Assembly (NCBI GenBank): GCA_030681525.1
Contig: JAUXSD010000176.1
Coordinates: 1-33,492 of the forward strand
DNA from: Solirubrobacteraceae bacterium
GTDB lineage: Bacteria > Actinomycetota > Thermoleophilia > Solirubrobacterales > Solirubrobacteraceae
Reading direction: 5' to 3'
DNA length: 33,492 nt
Part shown: piece after piece, positions 1-6,844 of the stretch
How the letters are laid out: every line of letters starts with the position of its first letter
How positions within the stretch are numbered: the stretch's first letter is position 1
The notes under the pieces: model-generated
Seen by the model: only the letters and a program-made list of their open reading frames with translations
Told to the model about the DNA's origin: nothing
The model's database searches: none
Translations under genes and position numbers: made by a program

Positions 1-1
1 G

Positions 2-226
2 CCCGTGCCTGAGGTGGCCCCCGCACACCCGGCCGACCCGGCCCCCGCGCCCCCGGCGGCGCCCGCACCGGCGCCGGTGGTCGCGGAGGGCGGCGCACCC
101 GCCCCGGCTCCCACTGCGGACCCGGCCTCGCCGCCGGCGGCCGAGGCCCCCGGGATCGTGCCCGCCGCCGCGCCGGTGCCCGCCGCCGAGGACGTGGCGG
201 GCGCCGTGGCCGCCGCCGTCAGCTGA
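2..226 (+). CDS. C-terminal end of a Pro/Ala-rich protein (partial)
   Basis: The reading frame is open to the left edge, so this is probably the tail of a larger gene; a GTG at 5 could serve as a start but nothing supports it. The visible residues are almost entirely Ala, Pro, Val, Glu and Asp in AP/PA repeats, ending in AVAAAVS. Such low-complexity tails act as wall-spanning or flexible linkers in actinobacterial envelope proteins, but no function can be assigned. It converges with the L,D-transpeptidase, with 27 bases between the stops. Confidence 0.55.
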   Translation, partial: PVPEVAPAHPADPAPAPPAAPAPAPVVAEGGAPAPAPTADPASPPAAEAPGIVPAAAPVPAAEDVAGAVAAAVS

Positions 227-253
227 GAGGCGCGCCGACGCCGGCCCCGGAGG

Positions 254-1258
254 TCAGGCGATCAGTACGGGCGTACCGATCGGGACGCGGCCGAACAGCT
301 GCACGACGTCGGGGACGTGCATGCGGATGCAGCCGTGCGACGCGCGCGTGCCGATCGACGCAGCCTGGTCGGTGCCGTGGATGCCGACGCCGCCGACGAT
401 GCCCATCCAGCGCGCCTTGAGCGGGTTGGAGGCGCTGCCACCCGCGACGGTCGTGCCGGCGAGCTCGCCCGCCCAGGGACTGTTGGGAACCGACCAGACG
501 GGGTTGGTCTGCTTGCTCTGGATGGCAAAGCGCCCGCGGGGGGTCGGATAGCCCCGCTGCCCGACGGCAACCTTGTAGCGCCTGACGAGCTTGAGGTTCT
601 TGAACAGGCGCAGCGTGAACGTCGCCTGCTGGATCGTGATGACGGTCGTCGCGCGGCGGCGCAGCTTGCCGGCCGTGACCTTCGGCCTCGGGCGCAGCAA
701 CCTGGGCTCGAAGACGCGGCCGAGCCGCGGATCGCGCAACGCCCTTCCGATCTCGCGCGCCAGCCGGCGGCCGTCGAGGTCGCGGCCCCGGCGCGAGTGC
801 GAGACGCGCACGCGCGTGACCGAGAGGCTCAGCCGCGCGTCGCGGGGACTGCGCCGCAGCCGGCGGTCGATCCGGCCCGCAAACCGCTCGACGCGGGCGT
901 TCGAGTACCTCACGGCGAGCGGAACGTCGACCGGGCTGCCCTGCGCGGTGCGGCCGGCGTCCAGCGCGCGCTCAGCGCTGGCGAGGGCGTCGAACCGCAC
1001 CTGCGCCCTCCTCGGCGTCAGCCTCCACGTCAGGCCGGACGCGCGGACGGTGATCGAGCGGCGCAGGCGCTCGCCGAACGTCCCCCGCAGCGTCTGGGCA
1101 GCCTCCGCGACGGTCAGACCCGAGACGTCCTGGCCGGCGGAGGTCACGCCGCTGGCGATGCGCTCCACCGCGGGCGGCTGCTGGGCTACGGCCCTGACGG
1201 CGAACAGGGCGAGCGCGAGCGCCAGACAGCATCCGATGAGGCTGCGCAGCAGGGACAT
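254..1258 (-). CDS. exported L,D-transpeptidase, YkuD family with PG_binding_4-like domain
   Basis: Predicted 334-residue exported L,D-transpeptidase, which would form or edit 3-3 peptidoglycan cross-links outside the membrane. ATG 1258 is chosen because it opens directly onto a signal peptide (MSLLRSLIGCCLALALALFA, cleavage near AVA-QQ) and has AGGG seven bases upstream; the frame continues 76 codons further without signal-like sequence. Residues about 40-150 resemble the peptidoglycan-binding domain often paired with YkuD (GxDVSGLTVxEA pattern). The YkuD domain fills the last 120 residues: GIHGTD around His294 and the SHGC motif with His308 and nucleophile Cys310, followed by IRM. An Arg-rich middle segment (about 150-215) is typical of exported proteins of this lineage. 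The only neighbour is the divergent YCII-sigma pair. The call is firm; the physiological substrate is not visible. Confidence 0.9.
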   Translation of the reverse strand: MSLLRSLIGCCLALALALFAVRAVAQQPPAVERIASGVTSAGQDVSGLTVAEAAQTLRGTFGERLRRSITVRASGLTWRLTPRRAQVRFDALASAERALDAGRTAQGSPVDVPLAVRYSNARVERFAGRIDRRLRRSPRDARLSLSVTRVRVSHSRRGRDLDGRRLAREIGRALRDPRLGRVFEPRLLRPRPKVTAGKLRRRATTVITIQQATFTLRLFKNLKLVRRYKVAVGQRGYPTPRGRFAIQSKQTNPVWSVPNSPWAGELAGTTVAGGSASNPLKARWMGIVGGVGIHGTDQAASIGTRASHGCIRMHVPDVVQLFGRVPIGTPVLIA

Positions 1259-1563
1259 GCCGAGCCCTGTACCCAGGCGCAGACCGCTCAACCAGGTGCT
1301 GTTCTGCGTCCGACAGCCTCGCGCGGGCGGCGTCCCGCTGGCGCCCGGAGTGTCGCGACGGACTCCGCGTCGAGGTCCTTGCGGCGGATGCTGACCAGGT
1401 CCAGGCCGCCGAGCGCGTTGCCGTTGACGCCAGACGCCGCGGTATAGCTTGTGACCGATGGTTCGCAGCTGGATGAGCGACTCCATGTCGAGAAGCTCTC
1501 ATCGGCTCCGCTCACCAGGCGAAGGGCCACGACAGGCGCGGTCCACGACACCAGGAGACGACG
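1259..1563. other. 305-base divergent intergenic region
   Basis: This region lies between the L,D-transpeptidase (minus) and the YCII gene (plus). Overlapping frames here are shadows with no start signal or domain. It holds the candidate sigma-type -35 element at 1486-1491 and the AGGAG Shine-Dalgarno of the YCII gene at 1553-1557. I see no RNA gene. Confidence 0.5.
1486..1491 (+). promoter_or_regulatory. candidate ECF42-type -35 element (TGTCGA)
   Basis: TGTCGA lies 73 bases before the YCII start. As I recall, TGTCGA is the -35 sequence reported for ECF42 sigma factors, which often drive their own DGPF-sigma operon. The -10 region (around 1503-1513) is less clear, so this is a candidate autoregulatory promoter resting on one hexamer and its context. 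Confidence 0.35.
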
Positions 1564-1974
1564 ATGCCCAAGTACCTGCTGCTCAAGCACTACCGCGGCG
1601 GCCCCGAGCCGCACCATCCCTTCCCGCCGATGGACCAGTGGGCGCCCGAGGACGTGGAAGCGCACATCGCCTTCCAGAGGCACGTCAACGAGCTGCTGCA
1701 GGAGAACGGCGAGTACGTGGACGCGCAGGCGCTCACGCCGGCGCGCACCTGGGTGCGTTACGGCGGCCCGGACGCGGCGCCCGTCACCACCGACGGTCCG
1801 CACCCCGAGACCAGCGACCTCGTCGCGGGCTGGTTCATGATCGACGTCGAGTCGCGCGAGCGCGCGATCGAGCTCGCGGCCTACGTCTCATCCGAGCCCG
1901 GCCCGCGCGGCGAGCCCATGTATGAGTGGATCGACGTCCGGGAGGTCATGTCCGGGCCGCCGTCGGAGGACTGA
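1564..1974 (+). CDS. YCII-related (DGPF domain) protein
   Basis: 136-residue cytoplasmic protein of the YCII/DGPF family. It starts MPKYLLLKHYRGG and carries the family pattern of a short beta-alpha ferredoxin-like fold: an HxxF segment, the DGPHPETSDLVAGWFMIDV core (around residues 78-98) and the closing EPMYEWIDVREV strand. A good AGGAG lies six bases before ATG. The biochemical role is unknown; related proteins are proposed to bind small molecules or act as dimeric enzymes. The sigma-factor gene follows after 4 bases, the standard partner arrangement of ECF42 sigma factors, so the pair is almost certainly cotranscribed and may act together in signal input. Confidence 0.85.
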   Translation: MPKYLLLKHYRGGPEPHHPFPPMDQWAPEDVEAHIAFQRHVNELLQENGEYVDAQALTPARTWVRYGGPDAAPVTTDGPHPETSDLVAGWFMIDVESRERAIELAAYVSSEPGPRGEPMYEWIDVREVMSGPPSED

Positions 1975-1978
1975 ACCG

Positions 1979-3190
1979 GTGAAGGACACGCCGGTGCAAC
2001 GGCTGGACGAGGGCGCGCTGCGCGTCCTCGTCCCTCGGGTGCTCGCGGGCCTGGTCCGCCGGGGCGAGGACTTCGATGCCGCCGAGGACGCGCTGCAGGA
2101 GGCGCTGCTCGAGGCGCTGCGGGTGTGGCCCAAAGCCGCGCCGCGCGACCCGCGCGCGTGGCTGACGACGGTCGCGACCCGGCGGCTCGTCGACGCCCGC
2201 CGCAGCGAGGCCGCCCGCCAGCGCCGTGAGGAAACGGGCGCGAGATGGCCCGAGCCGCAGCCCGCCGCCGCCGAGGAGGGCGACGACACCCTCTTTCTGC
2301 TCTTCTGCTGCTGCCACCCCCACCTCGCGCCCGCCTCCCAGGTGGCGCTGACCCTGCGCGCCGTCGGCGGCCTCACCACCCGCGAGATCGCCGACGCCTT
2401 CTACGTGCCGGACGCGACGATGGCGCAGCGGATCAGCCGGGCCAAGCGCGCGCTGCAGGGGCGCCGCCTGGACCAGGCCGGGGACCTCGCCGTCGTGCTG
2501 CGCGTGCTCTACCTCATCTACACGGCCGGGCATTCCGGCCCGCCCGCCCGGGTGGATCTGGCCGGCGAGGCGCTCCGGCTTGCCCGCCAACTCACCCTCG
2601 CCACCGAGGAACCGGAAGCGCGCGGGCTGCTCGCACTCATGCTCCTCAACCACGCGCGCCGGCCGGCACGATTCGATCCCGAGGGCCGGATCGTCACGCT
2701 CGACCGGCAGGACCGCGGCCTGTGGGACACCCGGGAGATCGCCGAGGGCGTGCGCGTGCTGCAGTCGGCGCTGGCCCTTCAGCGCCCCGGCCGCTACCAG
2801 ATCGAGGCCGCCATCGCCGCCCTGCACGACGACGCGGCAAGCGCCGAGGAAACCGACTGGCCGCAGATCCTCGCCTGGTACGACGACCTCGTCGCTCTCA
2901 GCGACGACCCGACGCGCCAGGACCCTGCCGCGGTGCTCGGCCGCGCGGTCGCGGTCGGCCATGTCCTCAGCGCCACCGCGGGGCTGCGCGAGACCGACCG
3001 GCTGCGCAAGGTGCTCGGCGACCGGCACCGGTGGCACGCCGTCCGCGGTCACCTGCACGAACTGGGCGGCGATCCGCCCGCCGCCGCCACCGCGTACGCG
3101 CAGGCCGCCCGCCGGGCGACGAACGTCGCCGAACGCGATCACCTGATCCGCCAGGCCGCCCGCGCGCGGGCCGCCGAGCCACACGGCTGA
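1979..3190 (+). CDS. ECF sigma factor, ECF42-like, with long C-terminal TPR-type extension
   Basis: 403-residue sigma factor if started at GTG 1979, the first start after the YCII stop; the frame also runs back into the YCII gene. Sigma-2 is visible at about residues 12-75 (EDFDAAEDALQEALLEAL, then RAWLTTVATRRLVDARR). Sigma-4 follows a Cys-rich FCCCHPHLAP segment and has a helix-turn-helix around TREIADAFYVPDATMAQRISRAKRAL (split: TREIADAF, then MAQRISRAK). The remaining 240 residues are helical, TPR-like, with LALMLLNHARRPAR and ILAWYDDLVAL segments, as in the ECF41/42-type 'SigJ-like' proteins with DUF6596. No anti-sigma gene is present; in ECF42 the C-terminal extension is considered to regulate activity. 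It probably directs transcription of its own operon. Confidence 0.9.
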   Translation: MKDTPVQRLDEGALRVLVPRVLAGLVRRGEDFDAAEDALQEALLEALRVWPKAAPRDPRAWLTTVATRRLVDARRSEAARQRREETGARWPEPQPAAAEEGDDTLFLLFCCCHPHLAPASQVALTLRAVGGLTTREIADAFYVPDATMAQRISRAKRALQGRRLDQAGDLAVVLRVLYLIYTAGHSGPPARVDLAGEALRLARQLTLATEEPEARGLLALMLLNHARRPARFDPEGRIVTLDRQDRGLWDTREIAEGVRVLQSALALQRPGRYQIEAAIAALHDDAASAEETDWPQILAWYDDLVALSDDPTRQDPAAVLGRAVAVGHVLSATAGLRETDRLRKVLGDRHRWHAVRGHLHELGGDPPAAATAYAQAARRATNVAERDHLIRQAARARAAEPHG

Positions 3191-3269
3191 CCGGATCCAC
3201 GGGTACCGGTCGGTGTCCCCCGCGCGTCCCCGTCGGGTCACAGCCACGCGTCTGTGCAGCGGCGTACGC

Positions 3270-3968
3270 TCAGCCGGCTGATGCGAGCGCGTCCCTGAGC
3301 GCCGCGATGCGTTGCCTGCGGTGAAGCTTCGCGGCATCCTCGTGCGCGAGCAGCGCGACGCGCTTGCGCAGGTCCGCTTTGGCCCTGGACGCCTTCTTGA
3401 GATGGGCGGAGTCGACCTTGTCCCAGCCGCCGTTGCGTGCCGCGATCCGCCGCTCCTGATCGAGCAGGTCGACGGTCTGTCGCTCCCACTTCGTCAGGTA
3501 GTACCCGTTCGGGTGGCCGACGGGCGTGAGGAACAGCCTGCGCTCGCGCTGCCGGCGCATGGTGAGACCCTCGACCGGGCGGCCGCCGCACTTGTTCCAG
3601 GCCAGGAGCGCGTCGGCGCCACCAGCCCAGTCTCGGGCGCGCAAGCGCTTGCCGATCGTCGTGTCAGGCCCCACCGCCCCGGGCCCGCAGTTCCAGATGA
3701 ACGAGGCCAGCGCGTCGTACATGTTCTGGTTGAAGCCCTCGAGTTCGCAGAACGGGGCAAGCGCCCACGCGTAGTCCTCGCCGAAGCGCGTGGTCAGTCG
3801 CTTCTCCGCCTCGGCTCGAGTCATCGGACGCGAGTTCGGGCCGATGTTCTTCGTCTCGCCGAAGCCCTGCGTCCAGACCGGCGGCCGCGCGACCCTGTCG
3901 AGATACGGCGTCGATGAAAAGCCCTCCGACGACTCGATCTCGACGAGCCCGGCGTGCGTCACGTGCAT
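3270..3968 (-). CDS. GH24 (T4-type) lysozyme with C-terminal ERR-GGW module
   Basis: 232-residue predicted muramidase. The N-terminal GH24 domain shows IESSEGF with catalytic Glu15, YLD with Asp24 and WTQGFGET with Thr33, the E-D-T arrangement of T4 lysozyme except that the Asp-Thr gap is three residues longer; NQNMYDALASFIWNCG is the conserved GH24 core. No signal peptide is visible, as in phage endolysins that need a holin or other export. Residues about 152-232 form a basic helical module (HPNGYY, ERR 172-174, GGW 180-182, then VDxxH and KKASRAK) that is clearly similar to the end of the M15 peptidase at 4336-5016. It is last in a three-gene run, 3 bases after the acidic protein. It could be a domesticated phage enzyme; no structural phage gene is nearby. 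Confidence 0.85.
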   Translation of the reverse strand: MHVTHAGLVEIESSEGFSSTPYLDRVARPPVWTQGFGETKNIGPNSRPMTRAEAEKRLTTRFGEDYAWALAPFCELEGFNQNMYDALASFIWNCGPGAVGPDTTIGKRLRARDWAGGADALLAWNKCGGRPVEGLTMRRQRERRLFLTPVGHPNGYYLTKWERQTVDLLDQERRIAARNGGWDKVDSAHLKKASRAKADLRKRVALLAHEDAAKLHRRQRIAALRDALASAG

Positions 3969-3971
3969 CGC

Positions 3972-4334
3972 TCAACCCTCCCCGTCAGGCGTGTCGGGGA
4001 CGAGTCCGGACTCCGGCCTCGCGGGGTCGCCGGCGGCGCCGACATCGTCGTCGTCGTCGTACGCCGTCGTGCGCTGCTCCTCGTCGGTCAGATCGCCGGC
4101 GTCGCGCCCGCCGACGCTCGGCTCATCACGGACATCGACCTCGTCCAGGAGCTGCTCACCGTACGCGCCCGGGCTCGGCTGCGTCAGCGCCTCGTCGGCA
4201 TCGGGCTCGCCGTCGTCGGGAGTCTCGACGTCGTCGTCCTCGATCTCGCCGAACGCCGGGTCCGGTTCGTCGGCGACCGAATGCAGATCCGCGTCGGGCG
4301 CAGGAAACCGGCCGGCGGCCTCGTCGTCAGTCAT
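3972..4334 (-). CDS. small very acidic protein between two wall hydrolases
   Basis: 120 residues from ATG 4334, one base after the M15 stop; an in-frame GTG at 4343 would add three residues and overlap that stop. Asp and Glu make up roughly a third of the protein, with runs such as EIEDDDVETPDD and YDDDDDVG, many Pro and Gly, and almost no hydrophobic segments, so it is probably intrinsically disordered. No signal peptide or domain is recognisable. Its tight placement between a basic-tailed peptidase and a basic-tailed lysozyme suggests, as inference only, that it binds the basic C-terminal modules or acts as a chaperone or inhibitor. Spacings of 1 and 3 bases argue for one mRNA. Confidence 0.65.
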   Translation of the reverse strand: MTDDEAAGRFPAPDADLHSVADEPDPAFGEIEDDDVETPDDGEPDADEALTQPSPGAYGEQLLDEVDVRDEPSVGGRDAGDLTDEEQRTTAYDDDDDVGAAGDPARPESGLVPDTPDGEG

Positions 4335-4335
4335 G

Positions 4336-5016
4336 TCAGGCACCGATCAGCTTGTGGATGTAGTCATAGCGCGCCTTGCGATGCCCCTCGTCCCAGCCGC
4401 TCTTCTTGGCTGCCGCGGCGATGTCGCGCGCGCAGTGCTTGAGCTCGTTCTTGGCTTTCGCCGCGCGCTTGCGGTGGCTCGGATCGAGTTCGGCCCAACC
4501 GCCGTGGCGCCTGGCCGTCCGTCGCTCCTTGACGAGCGCGTCGCGCGCAGCCTGTTCGCGATCGCTCATGTACTGGTACGGGTGCGTGGGCTTGGGATGT
4601 GCCGGAGGCACGAACACACCGGGATGGAAGGTGGCGTGCCACGCCTCCGACGGCGCGTCGGAAGGCAGCTGGCCGCCGCGGATGCCCCACCCGAAGCGAT
4701 GCCCGCACTCGCGCACGGCCGCCTGCATTGCCGCGCTCGGAAGATCGACCGCGATGCCCCAGCCATGGTTCGAGGTACCCGGCCGCGCCGCCAGGGCGCC
4801 CTGCCCGCACTGGTAGAGGTTCCAGAAGTACTGCTGGTCGGCGAAGCACCGATATGAGGTGCGCTGCGACGTCGGACAGACCCATACGCCCTTCTCGGTG
4901 CCTATGAAGTGGCGCATGACAAGCCACGCCACCGCGGCGTCCTTGCGCAGCCGCCCACCGGGAATAGTCGACAACTCGCTCGCCGCGAGCTTGCCATTCT
5001 CAGACACGTAGACCAC
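4336..5016 (-). CDS. M15 family (VanY/endolysin-like) peptidase with C-terminal ERR-GGW module
   Basis: 226 residues from GTG 5016, preceded by GAGG at six bases; the open frame extends much further upstream (to 5310) but that part is non-domain sequence in the intergenic region. Zinc-site motifs of M15 D-Ala-D-Ala peptidases are present: TSNHGWGIAVDL with His84 and Asp91, and EAWH with Glu124 and His127. The predicted role is cleavage of peptidoglycan stem peptides. No signal peptide is visible. Residues about 145-226 repeat the module of the lysozyme (HPYQY, ERR 164-166, GGW 172-174, LDxSHRKRAAKAK). It is first in the run M15 - acidic protein - lysozyme, which together can cut both glycan and peptide. 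Confidence 0.85.
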   Translation of the reverse strand: MVYVSENGKLAASELSTIPGGRLRKDAAVAWLVMRHFIGTEKGVWVCPTSQRTSYRCFADQQYFWNLYQCGQGALAARPGTSNHGWGIAVDLPSAAMQAAVRECGHRFGWGIRGGQLPSDAPSEAWHATFHPGVFVPPAHPKPTHPYQYMSDREQAARDALVKERRTARRHGGWAELDPSHRKRAAKAKNELKHCARDIAAAAKKSGWDEGHRKARYDYIHKLIGA

Positions 5017-5308
5017 CTGCCGCCTCGGGTTTGCTGTGGCGCCAACATAATGCCGTCGCGCTCGCGCCGGGGAAAATCTTGTGGTCCGCGGCGGGCCACC
5101 ATCGCGGGTGCGCTCTACCGAGTTATGGAGCAACGTTTCTCCGGAAAGTGGCCCGGCGCAAGCAGCAGGCGCCCGCGGGTCAGGGCGCTCCCGGCCGTCG
5201 CCGACGACAACGGTGCCGTCCGGCTGGCGCCGTTGACAGCCGCGCTCGGGACCCTCTAGGCTCGCCAGCGCTTGGGCGGCTGAAGTTCGATCACTCGGGG
5301 TGTGACTC

Positions 5309-6652
5309 ATGGGCAGCTACCACACGACGTTGTCTCTCGTTAACTTCAGCGGCCAGAAGATCAAGTCTGTCACCGTTTCGGACGTTGACGACTCGGACTG
5401 GAGCGGAGACGCCCGTCCCGACCGCAACTTCACGGGATCGCTCGCGAGCGGCAATTCGCGGTGCGAGCGCGCCGAGCTCAGCAGCGGCATCGGCAGCGCC
5501 CTCTTCTGGCTGCATCTCACGTTCAACGACAGCTCGACGATGGACATTCATGTCAATCAGTACGACGCCTACAGCAAGAACTTCGACGTGTACTCGTCGG
5601 ATCGGGTCAAGATCCCGCCGCAGAGCACGGTCATGCACGGTCTGGAGGTGTTCCAGGCCACGGGCAAGGACCGCGACGACGACGACTCGGGTGCGACGTG
5701 GACAAACGCGTTCTACATCCGGCCCAAGACGGCTCCTGGCAACGCCAACTGGATGCGGGATCTCAGGCAGGCCAAACCAGGGATCAGGCTCAACGCGATC
5801 ACGATGCCGGGCAGCCACGACGCCGGGATGTACCGCGGGGGCGCCGACACATCCCTGACGCAGACGCTGACCATCGGCGAGCAGTTGAAGGCCGGCTCAC
5901 GGTATTTCGATCTCAGGATCTCCGACGACGAGGGCGGACTCTGGACGTACCACGGTACAACCTGGGGTGGCTCACTCCCGGACATCCTCGACGATGTCCG
6001 CGACTTCGTGGACGCGCATCCCGAGGAGATCGTGTTCTTGAAGTTCCGCTCGGACGATTCCTCTGATCAGCAGTCGACGGTCGACCTCGTCAAGCGCACG
6101 CTCGGGAGCCGTCTGTACAGCAATGACGCATCGCCTACTCCGAGCATCGCGCGGCAGACGCTCGACAACTTGCACAAAAAGGGACGTGTCGTAGCAGCGT
6201 TTCACAAGAACTTTCCATCCAGCATGATGGATAAGGCCGCGGGAATCTGGCGGTATACGGACTTTGGCAACGAGGACACCGGGCAGTTCACCGCTGGGAC
6301 GACGCGCCGTGGCGGCCTCTGCGTCTATGACTGCTACAGCAATGTGAACGAATTCGACCTGATGGCCCCGGAGCAGTACAAGCAGTGGGACGACTATGGT
6401 TGGCAGGCCAGCCCCGACAGTTACGGCAAGCAGTATCTGTTTCTGTTGTCGTGGACTTTGACAGGCCACCCCGGAGCGATCCTGGATCTCGAATTGCTGT
6501 CGAGGACTGCGAACCCGCGACTGCCCAAGGCGCTGCACGAGATGGCGGTGGCGGTGGCGAAGAACCCGAGCCAGAAGCAGATGCCGAACATCGTGTACCT
6601 CGACTACGTCGAGCCGCACCTCTGCCGGTCGATCATCGATATGAACCGGTAG
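5309..6652 (+). CDS. PI-PLC-like phosphodiesterase with N-terminal beta-type domain
   Basis: 447 residues. The C-terminal two thirds is a PI-PLC X-like TIM barrel: ITMPGSHDAGMY with His170, GSRYFDLRI (around Asp201/Arg203), LWTYHG with His215, and HPEEIVFLKF, which match the bacterial phosphatidylinositol phospholipase C active-site layout. The first 140 residues are beta-strand-rich and hydrophilic, of no family I can name, ending in GATWTNAFYIRP. No signal peptide is visible although such enzymes normally act outside the cell. ATG 5309 has GGGG eight bases upstream. Base composition is unlike its neighbours (about 55% GC counted over 6121-6240), suggesting transfer. It is divergent from the M15 operon; a lectin- or toxin-type role for the N-terminal domain is possible but not shown. 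Confidence 0.8.
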   Translation: MGSYHTTLSLVNFSGQKIKSVTVSDVDDSDWSGDARPDRNFTGSLASGNSRCERAELSSGIGSALFWLHLTFNDSSTMDIHVNQYDAYSKNFDVYSSDRVKIPPQSTVMHGLEVFQATGKDRDDDDSGATWTNAFYIRPKTAPGNANWMRDLRQAKPGIRLNAITMPGSHDAGMYRGGADTSLTQTLTIGEQLKAGSRYFDLRISDDEGGLWTYHGTTWGGSLPDILDDVRDFVDAHPEEIVFLKFRSDDSSDQQSTVDLVKRTLGSRLYSNDASPTPSIARQTLDNLHKKGRVVAAFHKNFPSSMMDKAAGIWRYTDFGNEDTGQFTAGTTRRGGLCVYDCYSNVNEFDLMAPEQYKQWDDYGWQASPDSYGKQYLFLLSWTLTGHPGAILDLELLSRTANPRLPKALHEMAVAVAKNPSQKQMPNIVYLDYVEPHLCRSIIDMNR

Positions 6653-6844
6653 CGCTCGCGTCCCGCACCCTGCCGGGCTACAGCGCGCCGCTGGGCAGCT
6701 GATCACCGGCGATCGCCAGCCGCTGCTCGTACTGAAACGGCGGGTCGAACAGCTCGAGGCTCTTCTGACGTGTCGCTGGATGGCTGGTCTTCCACGGCGA
6801 CGGAGCCTGACCGAGCCGATGTCGGTCGTCTGGGGAACACTGGC

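Noticed and set aside
317-3337. Long antisense frames over the L,D-transpeptidase and the sigma factor
   Set aside because: Low-complexity Arg/Ala/Gly translations, no start signals, and real domains on the opposite strand.
3270-6652. Prophage remnant around the lysozyme, M15 peptidase and PI-PLC
   Set aside because: No integrase, terminase, capsid, tail or holin gene and no att-like repeat is seen; the hydrolases alone do not establish a prophage.
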